This document shows, piece after piece, positions 12,936 to 24,076 of a stretch of DNA of 64,000 bases. The stretch covers positions 8,518,501 through 8,582,500 of the forward strand of contig JAYKKT010000079.1 in the NCBI GenBank assembly GCA_036023115.1, written 5' to 3'. The notes below the pieces were generated by a model, which did no database searches, was not told the DNA's origin, and saw only the letters and a program-made list of their open reading frames with translations. The position numbers and the translations under genes were made by a program. Positions within the stretch are counted from its first letter, which is position 1, and each line of letters begins with the position of its first letter. The stretch is from Brasenia schreberi (lineage: Eukaryota > Streptophyta > Magnoliopsida > Nymphaeales > Cabombaceae).

Positions 12936-14095
12936 GGTCTAATTTAAATTCTTTTGAAAAGATTTTAAAAATGGATCTCCTTTGAATTTCTTGAAAGAAG
13001 GACCAAAATGGATTATGTAACCCTCAATTATTGAATTGATGCTTTATGAAAAGTGGAGTTTTCAAAATCATTTGGTAACATTTCAAAAATCTTTGGCTTA
13101 CAAAATGAGGCCCAGTTCATAATAGCAAAATCTTTTCAAATGATAGGCTCTATTAGGAAATGGGATTTATTTAGCTGAATTGAGTATCTAAAGGGATGAG
13201 TTGCATTCTCCCACTTCATTTCTCCCCAAAAAGTAAAATTGGCAAAATCAAAAGAAAAGAAAGAAAGAAAATGTTTTGAAAAAGAAAAAGAAAGAAAAAG
13301 AAAAAAATGAAAAGAAAAAGAAAAAGAAAAAAGAAAAGAAAAGAAAAGAAAAAGAAAAGAAAAGAAAGATAAGAAAAAAGTACAAAAAACATCAAAATAG
13401 TTCTGTGAGTTTTCTACTTTCAATGTCGAATACTGCTAAAATCGAGTTAGTGGCTTACGTCTTGGAATAATATGTTTATGTTTCTCATTGTTGGTGTTAA
13501 ATCCTATCATTTTATTGTTACCCACTACCCTTGCCATACATTATATTTATTAAAGTCCGCACCCCAATCACTTAATTTTTGTGTGATTTACATTAGTGGA
13601 AAAGAGAGTTGTATTACGATCTTGTGGATTACGTAGAATTATATTCATGTGTATGCCCATAACCTCATGCGGGTGAATATGAATGGAAACCAAAAGAGAG
13701 TTCTCTTTTTGAAAAGAAATTTTAAAAACCCAAAACATCAATGGAAACAATACATGTACCATCTTGCTTGGGATAACCGGCATTCATAGGCTCCTTCTCA
13801 AGCTCACAAATCACATGTATGAGTCTCTAAACATACACTTCATCAACCTCACATTCCATGCATATATGCATCTAAGGGGTCATACATTCATGATCATCCT
13901 AGGACTAGGCGTTTTCTTATCAAGTCTCCTTTGGTTATGATCCCCTCCTTCACAAAAACAAATCCAAGGAAATAGATGTTATGGAATGAAGGAAAAATTC
14001 ATACTCTCAAGATAAATCTGGGAAGAAAATCAAAATGGTATTTTCTTCTTCACCATTGTCCAAATAAATTTGGATTAATGCCAAAGAGGGACATC
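12936..14095 (+). other. Untranslated 3' region of gypsy C with polypurine tract
   Basis: Between the integrase stop and the LTR lies about 1.1 kb with no coding signal, as is common in large plant gypsy elements. An AG-only tract of GAAAA-type units runs from about 13250 to 13380; open frames there are lysine-rich or phenylalanine-rich artefacts. The last bases, CCAAAGAGGGACATC at 14081-14095, look like the polypurine tract that primes plus-strand synthesis, because an LTR start (TGTAAACAC) follows directly. Confidence 0.6.
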
Positions 14096-15135
14096 TGTAA
14101 ACACACTAAAAATGCTTTTCAAAATAAACTGGGCCATATTTGAAAATCCTTGACTTGAATCGGTATCCCAAATTTCGTAAAGTTTCAAACATCATTTCCA
14201 AAATAAATGTTTCGGGAAAATATTTTTGAAAACTGATAGATTTAAAAATAGCTAGAAAAATTGGATGTTTGAAATAATTTCGAAAAGGAAATGGAAAGAT
14301 TAATGTGAAGGTGGATCAAATCAAAACCCAAATCGGAAGGAGGTAAATTCTCCGAAAAGAGGATATGAAAAGGTAAGCAAAGCGAACCCAGATAAGGCAA
14401 GGAATCAAGATTCATGCATAGCCAAATCAAGCTCATCTCAAGCCATGTAGGGCCCAATCAAATCTCAAAGCCAAGCAGGGCTCATCCCAAGCTAAGCTCG
14501 ATCAAATCCAAAAGGAGACTGCATTCATTAATAGTTTAGGTTGAAAATGATGGAAGGGAGAAACTCGGTTGTCATGAGTATCTTGTTTTGAGTTATGAGG
14601 ATGAAGGTTGTCGAGTGGAACTAATTTTTACCCCAGTACGTGAAGATGGAATGCATGGAAAATTGAGGAGTGTCATGTGAACTAGGATTTCATCTGCAGA
14701 GCCTATTGGGTTGGAGCTTATCATTCTAGAGTTTTCTGAGGATAAGGAGGTTATTCCTAGGAAAGCATACTATGGCGGCAGGGAAGGTCATGGAGAGTTT
14801 ACATGGTACAAATCTCCCAGGAAGCTTAGAGAACTGGATATTATGGAGTTATCCCATGATGATTCAGATGTTCTCGTAGTTGGTAAAAAAATTGACATAT
14901 GTGCCAAAACTTGATGATGTGAGAGCTTATCTAGCACTAAGATGGGTTCCAACTCGTGATGATGGAAAACTTGGAAAGTGACTTGTCGATTTCAACATGA
15001 GTGAATTAGACAACTTACCTTGAGCAGCCTTGGTGCCCGATTTGATAAGCCATCAAAATGGGTTGGCCGGTTTCAGCATAAGTTGATAAGGCAACTTACT
15101 GTGAGCAGCTTTGGTACCCGATTTGGTAGGCCATT
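14096..15135 (+). repeat. LTR of gypsy C, truncated and carrying host gene DNA
   Basis: The start TGTAAACACACTAAAAATG follows the polypurine tract and matches the start of the other LTRs of this family (for example minus strand from 52427). The block AATTCTCCGAAAAGAGGA at 14346-14363 recurs in the LTR unit at 17107-17125. After the captured AIR9 piece, 14981-15135 repeats the family's internal LTR motif (GATTTCAACATG, CCCGATTTGGTAGGCCAT), as at 17440-18370. The LTR has lost its TATA and U5 part and stops at the integrase end of element D near 15140. Confidence 0.7.
14540..14979 (+). pseudogene. Captured fragment of an AIR9-like gene
   Basis: The frame from about 14540 reads EYLVLSYEDEGCRVELIF, then TPVREDGMHGKL, then after one stop (TGA near 14666) EPIGLELIILEFSEDKEVIP, KAYYGGREGHGEFTWYKSP, and after a one-base frameshift near 14886 LTYVPKLDDVRAYLALRWVP and TRDDGKLGK. 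This alternation of a [Y/F]-x-x-x-x-DEG-C-x-V-E-x-x-[F]-TPVR-DG unit and a GG-x-EG-x-G-E-[F/Y]-x-WY unit is the repeat pattern of AIR9, a large plant microtubule-associated protein that marks the cortical division site. Identification is from memory of the family, not from a search. About 140 codons of the C-terminal repeat region are present, with no start, no intron and only two lesions. LTR sequence lies on both sides, so the piece was captured by the retrotransposon. Confidence 0.75.
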
Positions 15136-15154
15136 ACCAATTGACAAGAAGAGA

Positions 15155-16409
15155 TTTCCAAGGGAATGTTCTTCTTCGACATTTGCCAATGATGCAACTT
15201 CAACTTATTTAGAATAATACTTGATAGCTCATAGGATGAACCTGTGTCCATTGGATGCTATCGAGAAAATTGGCCTTATGATGTCAAATGCCGACATGGT
15301 GAATGACCATGAACTAGTAATAGAATGTAATGAAGATTATGGAATGTGAATGCCATGCCCATGCACTTGAAACTGCTAGTATTTTTCTACATGATCATGA
15401 CAGTCTTATTTGAGGGTAGAACAAAAGTAACCCATCCTAGGTATTTTCACAACCATCATGCCTGAATTGACATGACCTTCATATTCTCTATAGTAAAACT
15501 CATGCATGAGGTTTTAGCCTCATTGCGGTCGACACATCTCAACAAGATGCCAGAAAAGTTCGTTTTGTACAAAATCCTACCTAGGATGACATATCATATT
15601 GAATGTTTTTTAATAAAAACTTTGCCTTTAGAAGAGGCAAACTCAAGAAATCCCCCATTTTCTAAAAAGCTTTCACTATCATGAAACCGAGGGTTTTCTT
15701 CTTAACTTTGGTCACTTGGCAAATCTCAAAATCTTAGAATGATGGAACTGGTAGTCTGGTAGATCCTAAACCCTCAACGGATCGAATGTTGAGATTAGGA
15801 TCAATCCTCAAGGAGGATCTCAAAGAAGGGAGACAATCTGCCGTAATGTTGTCCTCTCCACCAATGTGTGGATAGATGATTTGAAGGAGTTGACTAATTT
15901 GGCGGCCAACTTGTAGTATGGAATCAATCTTTCATGTTTGACTTGTCAAATTTTAGGAACTTGGTTTATAACAAGCATGAAATCTCCAAAGATTTCAACA
16001 CATGATGTCCCTAGTTATTGTGAAGTTTTAAGCCCTCTATGAGTGCCTCATACTCGGCCACATTATTCGAACAAGGAAACTCTAGACGAAAAGACATTGG
16101 GATTTCTCCCTTTTTTAGGGATATTACGATGATGCTGACTCGTGCCCCTTGCATATTTTTTGCCCCATCAAAATACATTTTTCATACTTGATTCTCGTTG
16201 TAACAATTGGCCAATACATGATAGTTTCAATTATTTGTCAGTATACACTCATCGGGTATTTCATAGAGTATGGAATATGTGTCTAAGGTGTCGGTGTGGC
16301 CTTTTGACATGCCCACACCAAGGCTAAGCACGTCTTCTCCATAGCTTGATAATTTCTCTCATACGCCAAGAGAGTTTTTGAAATATAATAAATGACATAA
16401 TCCTTAAGG
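15155..16409 (-). pseudogene. Element D: RNase H and integrase part
   Basis: From 16405 downward the minus strand reads YVIYYISKTLLAYERNYQAM (RT/RNase H connection), then RNase H at 16170-15720 (KMYFDGAKNMQGARVSI, FPCSNNVAEYEALIEGLK, IFGDFMLVINQV). The integrase zinc-binding stretch is at 15600-15380 (FSGILLRCVDRNEAK, HVNSGMMVVKIPRMGYF), and the integrase start at 15340-15155 (WSFTMSAFDIIRPIFSIASN, VEVASLANVEEEH). It breaks off in the integrase core. Two to three stops per 100 codons are present. A long open frame on the opposite strand at 15150-15350 is only its shadow. Confidence 0.85.
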
Positions 16410-16875
16410 CTATCTATAAACACTCAATTTTTTTTTTAAACAAAAAATTTAATCTTTTAGAAATTTTGCCTTTTCAAAGAAAAAATCACAGATTTGGGTC
16501 TTTTAAGGGTTTTCAAATAAAGACACTTTAAATGAACTCATTTTTGTGTCAACATTTTGTAGCAACCTCAAAATGATGGTATATTGCATCCCTTTGAAAA
16601 AAAATCCAATTTCGATAAAATATCAAAAAAGTGACTACTTTGCCCTCACGACCAAATTGGCAGGATTTTGTTATTTCAAAATATTGCCTTCAAAGAATAG
16701 ATGATTTCAAACAATTTTCTTCAAAGAAATAAGTGAAAATGAAACATTGGGAATCAAACCCAAAAATGTTTGCAAATTGACAAATTTACAAAATTTCAAA
16801 ACTCCTTAAATTCAAAAACAAATCAAATCCAAACGAGACCTCAAAAACTCACCCGATCATAGATAGTCTCATTTT

Positions 16876-17018
16876 GAAACCCTATACCCAAGGGTTAAAG
16901 TGATTCGATACCCTACACCCATCAAAAGGGTTAAAGTGGTTCGATACCCTACACCCATCAAAAGGGTTAAAGTGGTCCAACACCCTATACCCAACAAAGG
17001 GTTAAAGTGGTTGAAACG
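16876..17018 (+). repeat. Four tandem copies of a roughly 38-bp GGGTTAAAGTGGTT unit
   Basis: The unit (CCCTACACCCATCAAAAGGG followed by TTAAAGTGGTTCGATA) occurs four times with small changes. The same block, in two to four copies, appears in the other two LTR units (51957-52092 and 61163-61230, reverse complement), so it belongs to the LTR and copy number varies between insertions. Confidence 0.85.
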
Positions 17019-17236
17019 GTAAAAACTAACTCACAGAGTGAAGGCATGTCACCTTTCCAAGAAAATATTTGAAACCATACCTATCTTATATGAAACTCTA
17101 ATCGGAAATGGGCAAATTCCCCGAAAAGAGGAGATGGTAAGAACAAAAAAAGGCAACAACCAAGAACATGTCAATTTCAACATTGTTGGATATGGTAACT
17201 TGTCATTTTAGATCCAGGTATTAGGCAAGTGGCCTA

Positions 17237-17430
17237 AGAAAGGAAAGTTAGCTTCCAAGAAAGAAAGAAGGTCGACGTTCAAGAAGAAAGGTCGACGTTC
17301 AAGAAGGAAGAAAGGTCGGCGTCGAAAAAGGAAGGAAGGTTGGCATTCAAGAAAGGAAAGTTGTCATCCAAGAAAAAGGAAAGTCGGCGTTCAAGAAAGG
17401 AAAGTCGATATCCAAGAAAAAGAAAAGTGA
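17237..17430 (+). repeat. Minisatellite of about 24 bp, roughly eight copies, in LTR unit 1
   Basis: Degenerate copies of a GGAAAGTCGGCGTTCAAGAA-type unit follow each other. The unit alternates between 'GTTCAAGAA' and 'ATCCAAGAA' versions. I did not see this array in the other two LTR units, so it appears private to this copy. Confidence 0.75.
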
Positions 17431-17439
17431 CCTAATTTG

Positions 17440-18370
17440 GCAAGGTATGAGCAACCATTATCAAGATGGGTTGGTCCACTTCAACATTAATGAATTTGAT
17501 AACTTATCAAACCACACCTTAGTACTCAATTTGGTAAGCCATCAAGAAGATGGGCTGGACAATTTCAACATCATGGGATAAGATCACTTACCTTGCGCAG
17601 CCATGAGGCTCGATTTGGCAAGCTATCAACATGGGATTGTCGACTTCAACATGATTGATTGGAGAAGGTAACTTACCATCCCAAGCCTTGCCGACTTCAA
17701 CATGAAAGGAACAAGGTAACTTACCATCCCAAGTCTTGCCGAATTCAACATGGAAGGAACAAGTCAATTGTAGTAGGATGGAACAAGGCAATCTTGGTAC
17801 CCGATTTGGAAAGTTTTTGATAAGATTGAGCTGTTAGGTATGTGATCACAACCATGAAAGAAAGTGATGACCCATATGAAAGTGACAACAACATGGCAGC
17901 CTTGGTTACCAATTTGGTAAGTCATTAGCCACAAGCCTGGCCGATTTCAACAAGGTTGAAGTGGACAACTTACCATCCTAGGTCCAGCCATGAGACGAGC
18001 TATAGTCTGGCCGAGTTCAGCAAGATGGAACAAGGCAGTGTACCATACCAATTCAGCCATGAGAGGAGTTATGGTCTCGCCGAGTTCAACAAGATGGAAC
18101 GAGGCAACTTACCATACCAAGTCCAACCATGAGACAAGCTATGGTCTTGCCGAGTTCAGCAATATGGAACAAGCCCAACCAATTTCAGCAATATTAGGCC
18201 ACTTACCATTTGAAGTCTTGGCCAATTTCAACATGACCCGATTTGGTAGCCACAATGAGGCAACTTGCCACATCCAGTCCGGTCGATTTTAGAAAGTGGA
18301 TAGGAGCAACACCTTGACCCAATTTCAGTAAGTCTTCAACAAGGTAACTTACCATATTACATTAGGTAAG
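17440..18370 (+). repeat. Long array of degenerate units around GATTTCAACATG and AACTTACCAT
   Basis: Blocks containing TTCAACATG (or TTCAGCAAGATGGAAC), GGCAACTTACCATCCCAAG and CCGATTTGGTAAG recur at intervals of roughly 50-80 bp. The same blocks appear at 14981-15135 in the LTR of element C. The array accounts for much of the unusual length of this LTR. Confidence 0.7.
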
Positions 18371-18410
18371 TTGACTTACAAGGAACAAAATCAAAGAGGC
18401 AACTCTATGC

Positions 18411-18420
18411 CTATAAAAGG
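18411..18420 (+). promoter_or_regulatory. TATA box of LTR unit 1
   Basis: CTATAAAAGG lies about 2 kb into the LTR, upstream of a purine-rich leader. The equivalent positions in sister units carry TTATAAATAG (minus strand, 51030-51021) and CCTATAAATAG (minus strand, 60198-60188), supporting a conserved promoter and therefore the U3/R boundary. Confidence 0.65.
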
Positions 18421-19830
18421 GCCCTTGAGGGGGGCTGAAAAAGCATGAACCAAAATCGATCAATCCATCCAAGGATCGATCAAGCCTCAAGACTTCAATT
18501 CACGATCCAAGGAGGAACCCGTGAGCAATAAGAGAGGGAGAAAAAGAGAGAAAGAGAGAGAGAGAGACAAAAAGGAAGAGAGAAAGAAGAAGGAGGCTTG
18601 CTGCCACCAACCGTCGGCTACCATCCTATTCTTCCACACTATAGGTCCCTTCTTCCCTTATCTTTTCAATAATATTTTCTCCTCTTTCATTAAAATTAAT
18701 GGGGTTGTAATTAAGGAGCTTATGTCTCCATATTGATGTAATAATTAAGGATGATATGCTGCCCCGTCTCTTTTACATTCATATATTATCTGTTATGTGT
18801 TTGATTTTCGATCCTTTCTACTCCGATATATAATATAAGATCTTATTCCTCCTAATCCCCTCTATGCTTAGGGTATAATTATAATTTCATTCATTTTAAA
18901 TTGCTGTAGATTGTCTTTAATTCGGATGAGATGCATGCACGTATTTTGTAAAATCTGAAAATATGTTTTCTACACTCTGTACATGTACGATGAATTTTTT
19001 TTATTTCCTTACCACCTGCTCCGAATGTACTTAAATTTTGCACACCTAATCTAAACATACGGACACACTGTCCCTAAAAATTTCAAGAATTTTAGGATCG
19101 TGTACCATTCTAAATAAAATCAAAGAAGATTTAATAAAATCGGAATAATGTCTTTAAATCAGAAGTTCCTAGAACCGAGGTTGTGTCATAATCCCATATC
19201 TTTTTATACAATAAACCATTTTGATTGAAATTATCCTATTGGAAATCTAAAATCCACAACTTTCTAGCAAGACCAATTTCATAGAAATCGGAGACCTGAG
19301 TGCAAAGATACAATCACTTTTCTAAGCTTTTGTTTTTCTGTCATGGATCTATTTCGAAAACTTGAGTGAGGTATAGTCTAAGATTTAATTGCATACATCT
19401 ACATCATTTAAAATAAAAATAAAAATAATTTCTGAATCTATAGATCAAACTCTATTTTCTATAAAATTTTGAGATTTTTTAGAGATTCATAGCTATCTAA
19501 AAAAATCAGGAAATAAATGCTTCTATTTTTTAAGATTTGAGATGTTTTGAATTAAGTAAGTTCACGATTTTATCAGGATTTTGGGAATTGAAGTTTGGTT
19601 TTGAAAACTCATCGAATCTCAATTTTTTTTAAAGCATCTAGGCTGACCCTTGAGCAGTTCAAGAAGGCCTATATCGAAAAGAATTCACTTACCTAAAATC
19701 ACTACATAAGTCAAAAATCATCTTTGCTAGTTTGAGCAAACTAGATGGCATGCTCGCCTATTCGTAGCTGGCAAATTTAGTTTCAAATCTCTACATAGAT
19801 TTCGAAATAAAAATTTACATCAACATTATC

Positions 19831-20990
19831 ATCCTCATATTTTGCTAATAAAGCCTCTAATGCTTTTTCATATATGAAAAGATATAAAGGCAAAGGTTTT
19901 CCTAATTTTGGAGGTTTCAAAAATGGAAAATTTATCATATAGGTTTTCAATCATTTAAAAGCTTCTTGACACTCTAGAATCTCAAAGGAATTTGATCCCT
20001 TTTCTCAAATGTTTGTTGAAGGGTTTGTATCTTGTTGCCAAATTATAGATGAATCATCTAATGACTTGGAAACAACCCTGGAGGCTCCTAATTTGATTTA
20101 GGTTGAAAGGTGGAGGCATGTCTATGATGGCTTTACACTTGGAGGGGTCAACCTCTATGCCCCTTTGTCTAACAATAAACCCTAAAAGTTTTCCTAACTC
20201 CACTCTGAACACACTTTTGAGGGTCTAGTTTCACATTCTAAAGCGTAAATCTTTCAAAAACTTTTTGCAAAGAATTTATATGAGTAGAACGGGTTTTTGA
20301 TTTCACCAAAAGGTCATCCACATATGTTTCCAAAAGCTTGTGGATTTGGTCATGAAAAATAGTTATCATAGCTCTTTGGTAAGTGACACCAATATTTTCT
20401 AAATCAAAGGGCATGACAGTGTAGTAGTTTGTACCACATGGTGTGGTAAAACCGGTTTTGTGTTGATCTTTTGAAGACAATTTGATTTGGTTGTAACCCG
20501 AATAACCATTCATAAAAGAGAACATTTCATGATTAGCTATGTAATCGATAATCAAAAAAATATTAGACAAAGAAAAATTATCTTTTAGAGTGGCTTTATT
20601 CAAGTTTTTGAAATCAATACAAATCCTTATTTTTTCATTTGACTTTCGGACAACAACTATGCTTGAAAGCTAATTGGAATAAGCAATGAATTTTATAAAA
20701 CAAGCCTTTAAAAGATCCTCTAAACCCTCTTTAACTTGGAGATGGATACGAGATAGATTTTTTTAAGTTTTCGCTTGATAGGCTTAACATCGGGCTCTAA
20801 GGGTAGGCCATACTACTTCAAGGTCTAAGCTAAGCATATCCTCATAGGTCGATGTAAACAGATTGATATATGATTTAAGGAATTCTGTGAAGGATACTCT
20901 TTCGAGTTCATGTAAGCAAATTCCTATTTTGATACACTTAGGGTTAGACTCGGTTCCTAGGTTGACTTCCAAAAAGTCCCCTCCCATGGG
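19831..20990 (-). pseudogene. Element D: reverse transcriptase part
   Basis: The minus strand encodes the pre-RT linker at 20987-20784 (GGDFLEVNLGTESNPKCIKI). The RT core is at 20603-20238 (MNKATLKDNFSL, MFSFMNGYSGYNQIKLS, TPCGTNYYTVMPFDLENIG, TYVDDLLVKSK with the intact YVDD active site). The region after it, with frameshifts, ends at LLAKYEDD next to the LTR unit. The linker is also present at 63395-63520, showing that the copy at the window's right end is the same family. Confidence 0.85.
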
Positions 20991-21499
20991 ACTTAAAGGC
21001 TTTTCTAAGTGAAGAATTTTATGAAACTCAGAGAGCTCAGTAGTTTGATCGTTTGCCTTCGTAAAGGGATCTTCCTCTTTGCATTGTTCTATCTTAAATT
21101 ATTTGGCTTTTAGGGAAGAATTTTCTCAAAGAGTAGATGATGATCCTTCATAAGACAACAATTTTGGGTCGAGGATATACAAAGGTTTTAGCAAAATCAT
21201 ACTTTGGGATGGCACATGATTTTAAAAACCCAATTTTCGATGAAATTTTTGGTTTTTAAAATTTTTATCATTTTCTTTGATTTTTTCAGTATTTTTGGTA
21301 TTTTTAAGACAAACTTGTGAAGAAGAAATGAAAACACTTTCTTCTTAGGATTTTTGAAGTTTGCATTATTTTCATATTTTTCAAGGTTTTCCATTGTTTT
21401 TTATTTTTGAAGATTTCTAAATAGTTTTGGTTTTTCTATATATACATTTTTTTGTATTTTTATAGAAGAAGAGGTATTTTTCATCAAACCTATAAAAGA

Positions 21500-22690
21500 A
21501 ACACTACGAGTTAAGTTTCGAAGAGAAGATATAAATCATAGGTTTTGGTTCTAGTAAACCCTAGTCTACCCTGAACTCAAATGGTTTTGGGTGGGGTTTC
21601 AAGAAGTTTCGATGGGTCAAATCCTAACCCATGTTGACCTTAATTTGAGGATGGAACAAGGGCTTCCAAACGCCCTTGGCCCTCAACTCCTAAACCTTGG
21701 TAAGGTGTATAACATATGTTTAGGATCATGATCCAAGGTTTTTCAAGTTTGAAAAACTTTGGATAGAGATAATTTTGAAACATGCTATTATATATAGAAT
21801 GGGATGTGCTATACACCGTATATCTTTGGGAGTAGTCTAGGACATGGATGTTTGAGATGGGGGACAACCTGTTGGGGATCGATCCCATGATGGCTTTTCC
21901 TTTCTTGCAAATTAGGTTTTGACATGGTTCACTTGTGATGCATATGTTGAGTTTTGGACTCCTTTGAGGTTTGAGTCACTTTTCTAGGACACTACTATGA
22001 TTTTGTCTTCCCAAAAAATCTTGACACTTTGATTGAAGGTCGAGGGGACAGTCTTGAGGGAGTGTATCTAAGGCCTTTCGAGCAATAAGTTATAATGAGG
22101 GTTAATATCTAAGATTTTCATAGGAAGTTCGAACAATTCGAGGGAATGTGAGGAATTACCATTATACCTTGTGATGACAATTGCAATTGGTTCAAACCTC
22201 TCTAATGGAACCCCAACTTGGAGGACTATATGCAAGGGGAGGATGTTCAAGCCCTTTAACCATCAACCACACAATTCTCCGGATAATGGTGATTTAAAAC
22301 CATCTCTATATGCAAGGCATGAGTGAAAGGGTGAGACTAAGAAAGACAATCACTCAAGAGTTATGGATGTGCTAACCTTTGTTTTCTATAGAATTTCATC
22401 CAATACTTGTTTATGTTTAGGTGAGATTTTGATCAACTCCAAAATCGACATATTGATTAGAAGTTTTGATAAATGTTTTTCTAGATCAAATGGAGGCAAC
22501 ACAATGTCTTTACCCTTATTAACACCATGGGATGAGTGAGGGGTTCGGGTAAAATGACCACTCCCTTGCTTGATTCGTTTCCCATGTGCAGGGTTTATAG
22601 ATACTTCTAAACCTAGTAACTTGCTCGATACTTTCTCTATGACTCCGTCATGATTAGGATCTATGTTGGTGCGAAAATTTTGGCTCACCA
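21500..22690 (-). pseudogene. Element D: protease region with G-patch-like spacer
   Basis: The end of gag and start of the protease region is at 22691-22386 (MSILELIKISPKHKQVLDEI). The protease-like part at 22250-22068 ends in MKILDINPHYNLLLERPWIH, a wording that marks the retroviral-type aspartic protease domain of these elements. Downstream, near 21720-21560, a glycine-rich stretch (YQGLGVEGQGRLEAL, QHGLGFDPSK) resembles the G-patch found between protease and RT in several plant gypsy lineages. The rest of the spacer is too decayed to read. Confidence 0.65.
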
Positions 22691-24070
22691 TGAATGACTA
22701 TCAAGGCTCTAGCTTGGGGCATCACTACTTGCTTGGCTTTTTTAATATTACGGATGAACCGTATGTTGTGTAGAAAATAGAGTAACTTATATGCAATACA
22801 TGATCATAACAAGCAAGAGCGACCATTTCCTGAGAATTATTGAAGGAGAAGTGTACCTCTTTTGAGGTTTCATCCATGCTTATGTAGTTGGAGAAAAACT
22901 ATGGCTTCTCAAAGATATGAAGCTTGTCTTGTTAAATCAAGTCCTCTATTTTATTTTTTAAAGAGAAGCAATTATTTGTATCATGACCCTTTAACCTATG
23001 ATACTTCCAAAACTCACTGAGAAAACGTCTCTTAGTGGTTGTCCCTTCAAGAATCGACAATAAGTTCAACAATCCTTGAGACAAAAGAATATCTAGGACC
23101 TTTGTAAATAGTTGTCCTAGATATGTGTAATTTCCTTTTATTCTTTATACTTTTTCTACTTTTTTGGACTGTAGGAATGAATGGTTTGGACTTGGAAAAA
23201 GAAGATTTATTGGGGTTAGATGGAGAAGGCTCAACCCTAACACTCGCTATCTTTTGAGATTTTACCCCTCCATCTGGGTAGATGGTCTATCAACTATGAA
23301 CTTTGGTCTTAAGCCTTTAGCTTTTAAAATATTCTAAAATCAATATTACTGAACAACCATATGATATGAGCTCCTTGACTTGCCCTTGCAAAGATCTTCA
23401 TCTCACAATGAAGGTATGGGCGTCTTCATAGTGAACTTGCTTAGCATCTCTCAAGGAGTTGAAGTCAAAGTAACATCAACATTGTGTGAGAATCTTTGCA
23501 TAAAGCCATTGACAAATTCTTTAAATGTAGTGAATTGGCTTAAATCATTTGAAGCCAACCACTTGGACACATTCTCCTTAAAGGAGTGTGGGAATCAAAA
23601 GACCCATTTGGACAAGTCCTTTTTCTATAAGCCTTTCTAAAAAAGAGTTACAAATGGGATCTAAGATCTCTATTGCCATCGTATAAGTGAAAGTTTGACA
23701 TTTCATCCTTACTATCGGTTTAATAATTATTATATGACCCTCCTATCTTTCAAAGTAAAGGGCTCAAGATATGACTCTCCTTCCTCGAATTTAGAGGTCG
23801 GTTTGGTTCTCCGGATATGGTTTGTCTTCTTATGTACCCAAGGTTATTTTTCATGGGAAGAACATGACTTGACTACGTTGGCCTCTTGAATTAGGGTAAC
23901 AATGTCTCTTTTAATTCTTAATTCTCTCAACTCTCTTTTTATAAAGACAATCCTATCATCATGGGTTTGAGATAGTGATTTCAGGGACTTTTGAGTTGTT
24001 TTTGAAAACCGATTTATAGAACTTGAAGAGGCCTTGCTCAATACATCCCTGAACAAACCTTTCGAACTCA
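22691..24070 (-). pseudogene. Element D: gag part
   Basis: Broken minus-strand frames give a gag-like protein. Readable pieces are VEFERFVQGCIEQGLFKF near 24070-24010, and FKENVSKWLASNDLSQFT, TFKEFVNGFMQRFSHNVDV near 23590-23480, the latter resembling the capsid region of plant gypsy gag. No continuous frame remains. The exact start is unclear because one open frame extends upstream into the LTR end. Confidence 0.6.
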
Positions 24071-24076
24071 ACATGA

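Larger units (their letters stand above)
16415..19825 (+). mobile_element. LTR unit 1 (solo-LTR-like, 3.4 kb) inserted in element D
   Basis: The unit starts TATAAACACTC at 16415 (TA where sister copies have TG) and ends TTACATCAACA at 19825. It is flanked by CTATC (16410-16414) and TTATC (19826-19830), a 5-bp target duplication with one mismatch. Removing the unit and one copy of the duplication rejoins the RT/RNase H frame of element D exactly. Inside are the family's signatures: a GGGTTAAAGTGGTT tandem block, several minisatellites, a TATA box (CTATAAAAGG, 18411) followed by the transcribed R/U5-like part, and a 3' section shared with the units at 49886 and 58706. No coding domain of its own was seen, which fits a solo LTR left by recombination between two LTRs. 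Confidence 0.8.

Noticed and set aside
13136..13470. Lysine-rich plus-strand and phenylalanine-rich minus-strand frames
   Set aside because: Both are translations of a GAAAA-type purine tract in the 3' region of element C.
15150..15350. Plus-strand frame with LIAHRMNLCPLDAIEKIG and MMSNADMVNDHELVIEC, first taken as a second captured host gene
   Set aside because: The minus strand of the same bases encodes gypsy integrase (WSFTMSAFDIIRPIFSIASN), in line with the flanking element D, so the plus-strand frame is a shadow.
17237..18370. Regularly spaced repeats that could suggest a CRISPR-like array
   Set aside because: Units are degenerate, directly tandem, lie inside an LTR and the context is a plant nucleus; no cas genes.
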